From Glycomyces xiaoerkulensis (GTDB lineage Bacteria; Actinomycetota; Actinomycetes; Mycobacteriales; Micromonosporaceae), in the NCBI RefSeq assembly GCF_002798405.1, contig NZ_PGGV01000029.1:124001-188000 (forward strand): DNA of 64,000 bases, in the 5' to 3' direction. Positions 42,591-51,236 of this stretch are shown here, piece by piece (the stretch's first letter is position 1; each line of letters starts with the position of its first letter). The notes beneath the pieces were generated by a model. That model was given only the letters and a program-made list of their open reading frames with translations. It was not told the origin of the DNA and did no database searches. The position numbers and the translations under genes are program-made.

Positions 42591-42782
42591 GGACGCTCAT
42601 GCCACGTGCGGTGGGCCGGCGGGTAAGCCAGGTGAACAAGGCCCGGCGGATCTGTTCGTCACCCGCCTCGGGATAGCGGCGGCGCAGTGTCTGTTCGTGC
42701 ATGCGCAGGCCGGTCTCATGCAGGTCGAGGGCGATCCGGAATTTTTCCGCCGGTGTCGGCGATTCGGTCGCGCGCCGACCGT
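42580..42782 (-). pseudogene. small conserved helical protein lacking a usable start codon
   Basis: The frame reads TPAEKFRIALDLHETGLRMH and then EQTLRRRYPEAGDEQIRRAL to a stop at 42580. This is the pattern of a known small actinobacterial protein (AEKFxxALDLxxxGxxMxxQxLRRRxPxA), which is normally about 60-90 residues. No ATG, GTG or TTG occurs in frame between the ROK stop and the conserved part. The first in-frame ATG lies well inside the conserved helix. The gene is therefore truncated at its start, read by frameshift from the ROK gene, or uses a rare start. Confidence 0.5.
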
Positions 42783-43874
42783 CTACCGCATCTCGCCGAT
42801 GAGGGCCTCGAAGCCCGTCTCCGCAGCTCCGATGAGCGGCCCCTCCGAACCCAGCGCGGGGGTGCGCAGCCGCAGCCGCGCCCGCAACTGCGGCAGGGTC
42901 GCCTCGGCCAGGCTCGACCGGACCGCGGCCGCCGAAGACAGGTAGAGCTCCCGAAGCCAGCCGCCGAAGAGGACCTCGTCGGGGGTTGCGGCGGTCACCA
43001 CCGACCCGAGCGCCCGCCCCAGGAGCCCGCCCGACCGGTGCACGACCTCGCGCGCGGCCGTGTCGCCCATCCAGGCTGCCGTCGTGGTCGCCTCGATCGT
43101 CGCCGACTGCTCGAACGTGCCCATCTCGGCCTCCAGGCATCCGTGCAGGCCGCACCGGCACTTCTGGCCGCCGGGATTGACCACGACATGGCCGAGCATG
43201 ATCGAGCTGCCCCGGCGCGGCCGCCCGTCGGCGATCATCCCGGCGGTCACGCCCCGCCCGCCGTGCAGGTACAGCAGATTCGGCGAGCGGTGCGCGTCAC
43301 CGCGCGACCGTTCGCCCACCGCGGCGGCGGTGGCGAGGTCGGCCACCCGCCACGATCGCCCGGTCGCCCGTTCCAGGTCCGTGCGGAAGTCGCGGTCGAC
43401 CCAGCCCAGCTCGGTCGACTGCGCCACCACTCCGGCGTCCACCAGGCCCGGCACCGCGGCCACCGTCTCGGCGGCCGGAGTGTCGGCCAGCAGCCGCGCC
43501 GCGAGCTCGGCGGCCTCCGGCCCGTCCGCGCCCGGCTCCAGCGGCACCTCGGCGCGCGCCAGGAGCGTCCCCCCGAGACCCACCAGCGCCAGCCGCACCC
43601 GGTCGGCCCGCACCTCGACCGCCGCCACCGTCTCCGCCTCCGGTACGCATTCGACCAGCGTCGACGGCCGGCCGGCGGCGCCGGTCGACCTCCCCGTCGT
43701 CTCCTGGATGTGGCCCGACTCGGACAGGTCGGTGGCGAGCGCGCCGATCGTGGACCGGTTCAGGCCCAGGGCCTCGGTCAGTTCGGCGCGCGTCTGCGGA
43801 CCGCGGCGGTGGAGCTGGTCGAGGAGGGCGCTGCGGTTGCGTCGGCGCAGTTCCTCCGTTGCTGGTCGGGCCAC
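42783..43874 (-). CDS. ROK-family transcriptional regulator of the sugar transporter operon
   Basis: The 363-residue protein has an N-terminal winged helix (LLDQLHRRGPQTRAELTEAL, then LNRSTIGALATDLSESG) and a ROK sugar-kinase-like domain. CGLHGCLEAEMGTFEQSA holds the zinc-binding CGxxGCxE motif, preceded by GHVVVNPGGQKCRCG. XylR-type ROK repressors of this layout bind xylose or related sugars. It is the last gene of the ABC operon, 3 bp after the permease, so it would autoregulate if it controls the operon. A candidate operator lies upstream of the binding-protein gene. Confidence 0.9.
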   Translation of the reverse strand: MARPATEELRRRNRSALLDQLHRRGPQTRAELTEALGLNRSTIGALATDLSESGHIQETTGRSTGAAGRPSTLVECVPEAETVAAVEVRADRVRLALVGLGGTLLARAEVPLEPGADGPEAAELAARLLADTPAAETVAAVPGLVDAGVVAQSTELGWVDRDFRTDLERATGRSWRVADLATAAAVGERSRGDAHRSPNLLYLHGGRGVTAGMIADGRPRRGSSIMLGHVVVNPGGQKCRCGLHGCLEAEMGTFEQSATIEATTTAAWMGDTAAREVVHRSGGLLGRALGSVVTAATPDEVLFGGWLRELYLSSAAAVRSSLAEATLPQLRARLRLRTPALGSEGPLIGAAETGFEALIGEMR

Positions 43875-43877
43875 CGG

Positions 43878-45155
43878 TCAATGCCTGCCGAAGAACGAAC
43901 CCCGGCCTCGGGAGAGGGCGTCGACGCCTGCCGCCAGCAGCAGCACCAGCCCGGTCACGCCGAAGCGGACCCCGGCGCTCAGGCCCATCAGGCCCATGCC
44001 GTTGTTGATGATCGCCACCACCGCACCTCCAAGCAGGGCCGCCCGAGCCGATCCCTTGCCACCGAACAGGCTAGCACCACCGATCACAGCCGCCCCCACT
44101 GAAAGCAGCAGCACATTGGAACCGCCGGTGTTGGGGTCGACCGAGGCGGCCCGCGAGGCCGCGACGATGCCGCCGACGGCGGCCATCGAGGAGCAGATCA
44201 CGAACGCGGTGATGCGGACCCGGTCGACCGCGACGCCGGCGCGGATCGCCGCTTCCCGGTTGCCGCCCACGGCGTACAGGTGGCGGCCGAACCTGGTGCG
44301 CCGCAGCACGAACGACCAGAGCACGAACAGGGCGCCCAGGAGCACGACCACGATCGGGACGCCGGTGAGCGAGACGAGCTGCGGGTTGGCCGAGCGCTCG
44401 AGGTTGAGCAGGAACACCGTCGCCGTCAGCAGCCCCCCGAGCGCGACGATCCGGGCGGTCACGACCGCCAGCGGTTCGTGCGAGAGTCCGCGCCGGACCC
44501 GCCGGCGCCAACGCGAGACCTGGAGGGCCGTGTAGCCGCCCACGGTCACCGCCAGCAGCAGCCAGCCCTGCCAGCGCTCCAGGTTCTCGCCGGCGATGGC
44601 CTTGACCGTCTCGTTGTGGATGGAGATGTTGGTGCCCTCGTCGAGGATGATCAGCGCCAGGCCCTGGAAGGCCAGGAACCCGGCCAGGGTCACCACGAAC
44701 GAGGGGATGCCGACTTTGACCACCAGCGTGCCGAGGGTGAGTCCGATCAGAACGCCGGTGGCGATGGCCGCGGTGATGCCGACCGGCCACGGCATGCCCC
44801 ATTCGGTCAGCAGCACCGCCATGATGGCGGCGGCGACGCCCGAGGCGAAACCGGCCGACAGGTCGATCTCGTTGGTGATGAGGACGAAGACCAGGCCCAT
44901 GGCGATGCAGGCGACCGCCGCGCCCTGGCCGAACAGGTTCGCCAGGTTGCCCACCGACAGGAACACCGGCTCGGCGAGGCCGAAGAAGACGCAGAGGGCG
45001 ATGATGCCGGCCACCGCCGGCAGCGCGCCCACCTCGCCGGAGCGCACTTTGGACAGGTAGCCGCGCAGGTGGTCCAGGACGGCCTTCACGGGCCCGGGCT
45101 CGGCGGATGCGGTCGCCGGTTCGACCGGGGCTTGGGTGCTCACGTCCGGGCTCAC
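43878..45155 (-). CDS. sugar ABC transporter permease, XylH/RbsC type
   Basis: The 425-residue protein has about ten to twelve hydrophobic segments, starting with VAGIIALCVFFGLAEPVFLS. It carries the BPD_transp_2 signatures of ribose/xylose permeases: LFGQGAAVACIAMGLVFVLI, TNEIDLSAGFASGVAAAIM, GIPSFVVTLAGFLAFQGLAL and RFGRHLYAVGGNREAAIRAG. Its GTG start overlaps the ATPase stop (GTGA). The length and a long central loop match XylH-like permeases better than RbsC. Confidence 0.9.
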   Translation of the reverse strand: MSPDVSTQAPVEPATASAEPGPVKAVLDHLRGYLSKVRSGEVGALPAVAGIIALCVFFGLAEPVFLSVGNLANLFGQGAAVACIAMGLVFVLITNEIDLSAGFASGVAAAIMAVLLTEWGMPWPVGITAAIATGVLIGLTLGTLVVKVGIPSFVVTLAGFLAFQGLALIILDEGTNISIHNETVKAIAGENLERWQGWLLLAVTVGGYTALQVSRWRRRVRRGLSHEPLAVVTARIVALGGLLTATVFLLNLERSANPQLVSLTGVPIVVVLLGALFVLWSFVLRRTRFGRHLYAVGGNREAAIRAGVAVDRVRITAFVICSSMAAVGGIVAASRAASVDPNTGGSNVLLLSVGAAVIGGASLFGGKGSARAALLGGAVVAIINNGMGLMGLSAGVRFGVTGLVLLLAAGVDALSRGRGSFFGRH

Positions 45156-45916
45156 GACTGGACTCCGTTCGGGTCGGGGAGGCCGACGGCGCCGCTGCGC
45201 CCGCTGGTGATCAGCTCCACCACCTGGGACTGGGTGGCGTCGGCGGCGTTGACGACGCCCGCCATGCGACCGAGGTAGAGGGCGGCGATGCGGTCGGCCA
45301 CGGCGAAGACGTCGTTGAGGTTGTGGCTGATGAAGAGGACGGCCAGGCCCTGGTCGGCCAGGCGCCGGATGAGTTCGAGGACCTGGCGGGTCTGGGCCAC
45401 GCCGAGTGCGGCGGTCGGCTCGTCGAGGATGACCAGCCGGGAATTCCACAGCACCGCTTTGGCGATGGCCACGGTCTGGCGCTGGCCGCCGGAGAGGCTG
45501 GCGACGTTCTGGCGCAGGTCGCGGAGGGTCCGCACCGCCAGGGAGTCGAGCGTCTCGGCCGCGAGCTGCTCCATGGCGTCGTCGTCGAGGACGACGCCAT
45601 GGAGTTTCTCCCGTCCCAGGAACAGGTTCTCGACGACGTCGAGGTTGTCGCACAGGGCGAGATCCTGGTAGACGACCTCGATGCCGAGCGCGGCCGCGTC
45701 GCGCGGATCGTGGATCTCCCGGGGCGCGCCGTCGACGGCGATGGTCCCCGAGTTGATGTCGTGGATTCCCGCGATGCATTTGACCAGCGTCGACTTGCCG
45801 GCGCCGTTGTCGCCGACGAGGGCGCAGACCTCGCCGGCGTCGACGGCGAGGTACACTTCGGAGAGGACCTCGACGGGGCCGAAGCTCTTGGAGATTCGGG
45901 AGAGTTCGAGCAGCAC
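45152..45916 (-). CDS. sugar ABC transporter ATP-binding protein (single domain)
   Basis: The 254-residue protein has one complete ATPase domain: Walker A in GDNGAGKSTLVKCIAG, signature SLSGGQRQTVAIAKAV, and Walker B LVILDEPTAALG followed by the H-loop FISHNL. It starts with GTG (VLLELSRISKSFGPVEVL), with AAGGAA upstream. XylG and RbsA carry two fused ATPase domains in about 500 residues, so this is the short FrcA-like form that works as a dimer. It follows the binding-protein gene by 13 bp. Confidence 0.92.
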   Translation of the reverse strand: MLLELSRISKSFGPVEVLSEVYLAVDAGEVCALVGDNGAGKSTLVKCIAGIHDINSGTIAVDGAPREIHDPRDAAALGIEVVYQDLALCDNLDVVENLFLGREKLHGVVLDDDAMEQLAAETLDSLAVRTLRDLRQNVASLSGGQRQTVAIAKAVLWNSRLVILDEPTAALGVAQTRQVLELIRRLADQGLAVLFISHNLNDVFAVADRIAALYLGRMAGVVNAADATQSQVVELITSGRSGAVGLPDPNGVQS

Positions 45917-45929
45917 CTTGGCTATTTCC

Positions 45930-47024
45930 TTATCCCTGGAGTCCGGCTTCGTCGCACAGGTCGGCGAAGTCGCCGGAGCACAGTTCGTCGTAGGCGGTGT
46001 AGCCGTCGTCGATGACGACCTGGATATTGTCACGGGTGATGGCGACCGGCTCCAGCAGGACCGCCGGGATCTCCTCCTCGCTGACCGGGTCGGTCACGGT
46101 GGCCTCGGCCTCGGGCACGTCGCCGGAGGCGAGGGAGGCGGCGAGTTCGGCGGCGGCGTCGGCTTCCTGCTCGATGGCCTTGTAGACGGTCATGCACTGG
46201 TCGCCGGCGAGGATGTTCTGCAGGCCCTGGAGGGTCGCGTCCTGGCCGGTGACCGGGACGGTGCCGTTGAGGCCGTTGCGCTCCAGCACGGTGATCACCG
46301 CGTGGGCGAGGCCGTCGTTGGCGGCCAGGACGCCGTCGATCTCGGCGCCGGTGTCGGTCATCATCTGGTCGAAGACGGTGCCGGCCTGCGCGTTGTCCCA
46401 GTCGGGCACCCACTCGTCCGGGCCCTTCTCGAACTCGCCCGAGTCGTAGAGCGGGTCGAGGACCGAGTCGTAGCCGTTCTTGAACAGGGTGGCGTTGTTG
46501 TCGGTCGGCGAGCCGTTGAGTTCGGCCACCAGCGGGGTGTCGACCCCTTCGAGGCACTCGACGAGGGTCTCGCCCTGGAGTTGGCCCACCCGCTCGTTGT
46601 CGAAGCTGACGTAGTAGTCGGCGCCGCCGCCCTCGGTGAGGCGGTCGTAGTCGATGGTCGCCACGCCCTGGTCCTTGGCGTTCTCGATCACGGTCGCGCC
46701 GGTGCCCGAGTCGAGGTTGACCGTCACCAGCACGTTGACGCCGCTGGTGAGCATCTGGTCGGCGATGGTCTGGAAGTCTTCGCGGCTGCCCTGGGCGTTC
46801 TGGATGTCGTAGCGGACGCCGGCCTCTTCGAAGGCGGCTTCGAGGAAGGGCCGGTCGGCGGTCTCCCACCGGTCCGACGAGGCCGAGTCGGGGAGGATGA
46901 CGCCGATGAGCGGCGCGTCGCCGTCGCCGTCGCCGCCGTTGCCGTCGTCTTCGCCGCCGCATGCCGCGGTGAGGAGGAGCGCGGACGCGGCGCCGGCGGC
47001 GAGCGAGGTTCTGAGGATCTTCAT
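45930..47024 (-). CDS. sugar ABC transporter substrate-binding lipoprotein, XylF type
   Basis: The 364-residue protein has a lipoprotein signal (SLAAGAASALLLTAACGG) and a Peripl_BP_4 domain. DRWETADRPFLEAAFEEAGV, ATIDYDRLTEGGGADYYVSF and the SFDNERVGQLQGETLV stretch are characteristic of xylose-type binding proteins. AANDGLAHAVITVLERNGL and VTGQDATLQGLQNILAG complete the hinge region. It is first in the operon with GGAGGT six bases before the ATG. The sugar is probably xylose or a related pentose, inferred from family resemblance only. Confidence 0.9.
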   Translation of the reverse strand: MKILRTSLAAGAASALLLTAACGGEDDGNGGDGDGDAPLIGVILPDSASSDRWETADRPFLEAAFEEAGVRYDIQNAQGSREDFQTIADQMLTSGVNVLVTVNLDSGTGATVIENAKDQGVATIDYDRLTEGGGADYYVSFDNERVGQLQGETLVECLEGVDTPLVAELNGSPTDNNATLFKNGYDSVLDPLYDSGEFEKGPDEWVPDWDNAQAGTVFDQMMTDTGAEIDGVLAANDGLAHAVITVLERNGLNGTVPVTGQDATLQGLQNILAGDQCMTVYKAIEQEADAAAELAASLASGDVPEAEATVTDPVSEEEIPAVLLEPVAITRDNIQVVIDDGYTAYDELCSGDFADLCDEAGLQG

Positions 47025-47043
47025 AGGGGTACCTCCGATGTTT

Positions 47044-47059
47044 GTTGTTGTCCGCAACA
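47044..47059. promoter_or_regulatory. candidate operator TGTTG-N4-CAACA of the sugar operon
   Basis: GTTGTTGTCCGCAACA contains a 5-4-5 inverted repeat. It lies 20 bp upstream of the binding-protein ATG, a typical place for a ROK repressor site. A near copy with one base fewer (GTTGTTTCCGCAACA) lies at 29087-29101 before the VWA lipoprotein gene. Confidence 0.5.
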
Positions 47060-47191
47060 TATGACGGGTGACAGAGATCGCACAAGTCTCGCGAGCATGG
47101 TAATGACGTTTCATCGGTAACGATTCGGTAATGGTGCGCAGCGGCGGGTCTGGTCCGTTCATCCCCTCGACACGGTCTAGCATCGTGGATC

Positions 47192-48631
47192 ATGAGCAGT
47201 GAGCGTTCGGCGATCATCCTGGCCGCGGGCCTGGGGACTCGCATGAAATCCTCGAAACCCAAGGTCCTCCACGAGCTCCTCGGCCGGTCGCTGGTCGGCC
47301 ACGTCCTCCGGGCCACCAAGACCGTCGCCACCGACCGGCGCATCGTGGTCGTCGGCGCCGCGGCCGACCAGGTGCGGACCCACCTCGCCGAGCACGCCCC
47401 GGGCGTCGAGACCGTCTATCAGGCCGAGCAGTTGGGCACCGGCCACGCCGTCCGCATCGCCTTGGAGGCCCTCCCGGAGCTGGCCGGCACCGTCGTCGTC
47501 GCCTGCGGCGACGCCCCGCTGCTGCGCGCCGACACCCTCGACCGCCTGGTCGAGAGCCACGAGAAGGCCGGACAGGCCGCCACCGTGCTCACCGCCGTCG
47601 TCGACGACCCGACCGGCTTCGGACGCATCGTCCGAGACGAGGCCGGCAACGTGCTGCGCAACGTCGAGCACCGCGACGCCGACGAGACCGAGCGCGCCGT
47701 CCGCGAGATCAACTCCAGCATCTACGCCTTCGACGCCGCCGTCCTGCGCGAGCAGCTCGCGAAGATCACCACCGCCAACGATCAGGGCGAGGAATACCTG
47801 ACCGACGTGCTCGAACTGGCCCGGGAGGCCGGACACGCCGTCGGCGCGGTGGTCGTCGACGACCCCACCGAGGTCCTCGGCTGCAACGACCGCGCCCAGC
47901 TTGCCGGGCTGCGGCGGATCCTGCGCGACCGCATCAACACCGAGCTCATGCGCTCCGGGGTCACGCTCGAGGATCCCGAGACGACCTGGATCGACGCGAC
48001 AGCCCAGGTCGGGGCCGACGTGCTCATCCGCCCCGGCTGCCAGCTCAAGGGCGCCACCGCCGTCGACGAGGGCGCCGAGATCGGCCCCGACACCACCCTG
48101 ACCGACACCATCGTCGGCTCCGACGCGGTGGTGATCCGCAGCCACGCCGACCAGGCGACCGTCGGCGAGTCGGCGACGGTCGGACCGTTCTCTTACCTGC
48201 GCCCGGGCGCCAAACTCGGCGAGGACGCCAAAGTCGGCGCCTACGTCGAGGTCAAGAAATCCGAGATAGGCCCGGGGGCCAAGGTCCCGCACCTGTCCTA
48301 CGTCGGCGACGCCACCGTCGGCGCGAAGGCCAACGTCAGCGCGGGCGTCATCGTCGCCAACTACGACGGCGTCGCCAAACACCACACCGTCATCGGCGAG
48401 GGCTCGTTCGTGGGCTCGGACTCGGTCCTGATCGCACCGGTCGACATCGCCGACGGCGCCTACGTCGCCGCCGGCTCGGCGATCAACGCCGACGTCGCGC
48501 CCGGCGAGCTCGCGATCGCGCGCGGCCGCCAGGCCAACAAGCCCGGATGGGTCGCCGCCAACCGCCCCGGCACCGTGACCGACGGAGCCGCCGGGCGAGC
48601 GGAGGACGAACGCCGGCCCGCCGGAGAGTAA
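47192..48631 (+). CDS. glmU: bifunctional N-acetylglucosamine-1-phosphate uridyltransferase/glucosamine-1-phosphate acetyltransferase
   Basis: GlmU acetylates glucosamine-1-phosphate and adds UMP to give UDP-GlcNAc. The N-terminal pyrophosphorylase has AIILAAGLGTRMKSSKPKVL and QLGTGHAVRIAL. The C-terminal left-handed beta-helix begins near residue 255 and includes FSYLRPGAKLGEDAKVGAYV and NYDGVAKHHTVIGEGSFVGS with the acetyltransferase active site. At 479 residues it is full length. It is divergent from the sugar ABC operon and upstream of prs, a common actinomycete order. Confidence 0.95.
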   Translation: MSSERSAIILAAGLGTRMKSSKPKVLHELLGRSLVGHVLRATKTVATDRRIVVVGAAADQVRTHLAEHAPGVETVYQAEQLGTGHAVRIALEALPELAGTVVVACGDAPLLRADTLDRLVESHEKAGQAATVLTAVVDDPTGFGRIVRDEAGNVLRNVEHRDADETERAVREINSSIYAFDAAVLREQLAKITTANDQGEEYLTDVLELAREAGHAVGAVVVDDPTEVLGCNDRAQLAGLRRILRDRINTELMRSGVTLEDPETTWIDATAQVGADVLIRPGCQLKGATAVDEGAEIGPDTTLTDTIVGSDAVVIRSHADQATVGESATVGPFSYLRPGAKLGEDAKVGAYVEVKKSEIGPGAKVPHLSYVGDATVGAKANVSAGVIVANYDGVAKHHTVIGEGSFVGSDSVLIAPVDIADGAYVAAGSAINADVAPGELAIARGRQANKPGWVAANRPGTVTDGAAGRAEDERRPAGE

Positions 48632-48729
48632 CGGCACATTGAATGCCCCCACCGGTGCGCGTTCGGAGTTCGGCCGGGGGACACTTGAGGCATCGAGGTT
48701 CAGGTGAAGACTATGGGGGATCCATCGCC

Positions 48730-49713
48730 ATGGCGAGCATGTCCGCTGTCAACTCCAAGATGCTCATGCTGTTCTCCGGGAGCTGTTACCCGGAGCTGGC
48801 GGAGGAGATCGGCAAGCACCTAGGGGTGGCTCCGACCCCGACCAGTTCCTATTCGTTCAAGAACGGCGAGCGCTTCGTCCGCTACCAGGAGTCGGTGCGC
48901 GGCAGCGACGCCTTCGTCGTCCAGGCCATGGCGACGCCGATCAACGACTGGGTCATGGAGACCCTGATCATGGTCGACGCGCTCAAGCGGGGATCAGCCA
49001 AGCGCATCACCGTCGTCCTGCCGTTCTATCCGTACGCGCGACAGGACAAGAAGCACCGCGGCCGCGAGCCGATCTCGGCCAGGCTCGTGGCCGATCTGCT
49101 GCACACGGCCGGTGCCGACCGCATCCTCACCGTCGACCTGCACACCGCCCAGATCCAGGGCTTCTTCGACGGACCGGTCGACCACCTGTTCGCCATGGGG
49201 ACCCTCGCCCGGTACGTCGAGGAGCAGTACGCCGACCGCGAACTGGCGGTCGTCTCGCCCGACACCGGCCGGGTGCGACTGGCCGAGCGCTGGTCCGACC
49301 GGCTCGGCGGCTGCCCGATCGCCTTCGTGCACAAGACCCGCGACCCGCTCAAACCCAATCAGGTCGTGGCCAACAAGGTCGTCGGCGACGTCGACGGCCG
49401 CACCTGCCTGGTCATCGACGACATGATCGACACCGCCGGCACCATCTGCTCCACCGCCGAGCTGCTCCAGGAGGAGGGCGTGGAGGACATCGTCGTCGCC
49501 TCCACCCACGGGATCATGTCCGACCCGGCCGCCGAACGCCTCGCCGCCGCGCCGGTCAGCGAGGTCATCGTGACCAACACGCTGCCGCTGCCCGACGAGG
49601 TGGCCAGGCTCGAGAAGGTCACCGTCCTCTCGATCGCGCCGCTGGTCGCCAAGGCCATCTGGGAGGTCTTCAACGACGGCTCGGTGACGACCCTGTTCGG
49701 CGGGCTGTCTTAG
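48730..49713 (+). CDS. prs: ribose-phosphate pyrophosphokinase
   Basis: Prs makes PRPP from ribose-5-phosphate and ATP. The 327-residue protein has LMLFSGSCYPELAEEIGKHL at the start and the catalytic flexible loop KKHRGREPISARLVADLL. It also has DRILTVDLHTAQIQGFFDGP and the PRPP loop LVIDDMIDTAGTICSTAELL. I chose the ATG at 48730 after a GGGGGA site; MSAVNSKML at 48739 is an alternative. The 98 bp before it hold the ribosome site and no gene. Confidence 0.94.
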   Translation: MASMSAVNSKMLMLFSGSCYPELAEEIGKHLGVAPTPTSSYSFKNGERFVRYQESVRGSDAFVVQAMATPINDWVMETLIMVDALKRGSAKRITVVLPFYPYARQDKKHRGREPISARLVADLLHTAGADRILTVDLHTAQIQGFFDGPVDHLFAMGTLARYVEEQYADRELAVVSPDTGRVRLAERWSDRLGGCPIAFVHKTRDPLKPNQVVANKVVGDVDGRTCLVIDDMIDTAGTICSTAELLQEEGVEDIVVASTHGIMSDPAAERLAAAPVSEVIVTNTLPLPDEVARLEKVTVLSIAPLVAKAIWEVFNDGSVTTLFGGLS

Positions 49714-49950
49714 GGATCCGGCCGCCCGCGGCCGTCGCCGCCGCGGGGATCACACCGCCGCGCCCGCGGCCGGTGGCCGGGGGCGCCGGGTGTAAGCTGG
49801 TGGGGTTGCCGACGGCGAGGGTGTCCCTCCAGACGGGCGCCGTTATCGACGCGAGGGCGAAGGTCTTTCAGGACGGGTCCGTCCTTCTGATGCCGACGTG
49901 AGCGTCGAGCGCCGTGTGAAATTTTTGCTTGAGAAGCAGGGAGTATTTCC

Positions 49951-50556
49951 GTGTCCGAAGTTCGTATCAGCGCAGAGTCTCGCACTGACTTCGGGAAGGG
50001 CGGTGCGCGCCGTACACGCCGGGCCGGAAAGGTTCCGGCCGTGGTCTACGGCCACGGCGAGAAGCCTCGTCACATCTCCCTTCCCTCGCTCGAGTTCGCC
50101 GCGATCCTCCGCAAGGGCGGCCTGAACCAGCTCATCGAGGTCGAGGTGACCGACGGCAGCCGCGAACTGGTGATCCCCAAGGACATCCAGCGCGACGCGC
50201 TCAAGGACCACATCGTCCACGCCGACCTGCTGATCGTGCGCCGCGGCGAGAAGATCACCACCGACGTGCCGATCCACTGGACCGGTGAGGTCGAGAAGGG
50301 CGGCCTGGTGGTCCACGAGCACGACATGCTCAGCGTCGAGGCCGGCGCCTCCTCCATCCCGGAGTCCATCGAGGTCTCCCTGGAAGGACTGGCGGTCGGT
50401 TCGCAGCGCCTGGCCAGCGAGGTCGAGATGCCCAAGGGCGTCACGCTGCTCACCGATCCGGAGACGACTCTGGCGTCGGTGACCATTCCGCGCGCCGAGG
50501 CCGTCGCCGAGGAGACCGAGGAAGAGGCCGAAGCCGAAGCGGCCGCGACCGAATAG
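49951..50556 (+). CDS. rplY: 50S ribosomal protein L25/Ctc
   Basis: L25 binds 5S rRNA. The 201-residue protein starts with GTG (VSEVRISAESRTDFGKGGAR). It has the N-terminal L25 domain (RRTRRAGKVPAVVYGHGEK) and the longer TL5/Ctc C-terminal beta domain from about residue 95, ending in an acidic tail EETEEEAEAEAAATE. GCAGGGAG is the ribosome site. The 237-bp leader from 49714 holds a short perfect hairpin AGGACGG-GT-CCGTCCT at 49870-49885 and no gene; this could be an attenuator. Confidence 0.95.
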   Translation: MSEVRISAESRTDFGKGGARRTRRAGKVPAVVYGHGEKPRHISLPSLEFAAILRKGGLNQLIEVEVTDGSRELVIPKDIQRDALKDHIVHADLLIVRRGEKITTDVPIHWTGEVEKGGLVVHEHDMLSVEAGASSIPESIEVSLEGLAVGSQRLASEVEMPKGVTLLTDPETTLASVTIPRAEAVAEETEEEAEAEAAATE

Positions 50557-50572
50557 CGGAGAGATCGCATTC

Positions 50573-51160
50573 ATGTCCGACTCGACGACGCTCGTGGCCG
50601 GCCTGGGCAACCCCGGTCCGAAATACGCCGCGAACCGTCACAATGTCGGCTTCATGGTCGCCGATGTGCTGGCAGGTCGCGTCGGGGGGCGGTTCGCGGT
50701 GAGCCGCAAGGCCCGCGCCGAAGTCTGCGAGGCCCGCTTGGGGGTAGGCGGGCCTCGCGTCGTACTGGTCAAGCCCCTCACCTTCATGAACCTCTCCGGC
50801 GAGTCCGTCGGCCCCCTCGCGAGGTATTTCGGCATCGCCGCGGAGTCGGTGATCGCCGTCCACGACGAGCTCGACCTGCCCTACGGTCGGCTGCGGCTCA
50901 AGCGCGGTGGCGGCGAGGGCGGCCACAACGGCCTGCGCTCGCTGTCGAAGGCGCTCGGCTCCAAGGACTACGCGCGGGTGCGTTTCGGCGTCGACCGCCC
51001 GCCCGGCCGCCAGGACGCGGCCGGTTACGTCCTCAAGGACTTCTCCAAGGCCGAACGCGCCGAGCTGGACCTGAACCTCGAACTGGCCGCCGACGCGGTC
51101 GAGGCCATCATCGAAAAAGGCCTCGAAGCGGCGCAGAACACCTTCAACGTCGCAAAGTGA
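50573..51160 (+). CDS. pth: peptidyl-tRNA hydrolase
   Basis: Pth frees tRNA from drop-off peptidyl-tRNAs. The 195-residue protein has VAGLGNPGPKYAANRHNVGF with the catalytic histidine in NRHN, then KPLTFMNLSGESVG and VHDELDLPYGRLRLKRGGGE. GGHNGLRSLSKALGSKDYAR follows. It lies 16 bp after rplY with a GAGAGAT ribosome site, the usual rplY-pth pair. Confidence 0.95.
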   Translation: MSDSTTLVAGLGNPGPKYAANRHNVGFMVADVLAGRVGGRFAVSRKARAEVCEARLGVGGPRVVLVKPLTFMNLSGESVGPLARYFGIAAESVIAVHDELDLPYGRLRLKRGGGEGGHNGLRSLSKALGSKDYARVRFGVDRPPGRQDAAGYVLKDFSKAERAELDLNLELAADAVEAIIEKGLEAAQNTFNVAK

Positions 51161-51236
51161 CGCCGCGTCCGATGCCCGGCGGCGCCGGAAGGTAACCCGG
51201 CCGTCACCCTTCGTTCCGTCGCTCGTTAGATGCGTT

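Noticed and set aside
42384-42600. Integrated genetic island at the tRNA-Gln gene
   Set aside because: No integrase, no duplicated tRNA 3' end, and normal operon genes follow. Only a possible small scar remains, reported as a finding.
48643-48729. Longer N terminus for prs starting at 48643
   Set aside because: The extra 29 residues do not resemble any Prs protein, and a ribosome site lies just before the ATG at 48730.
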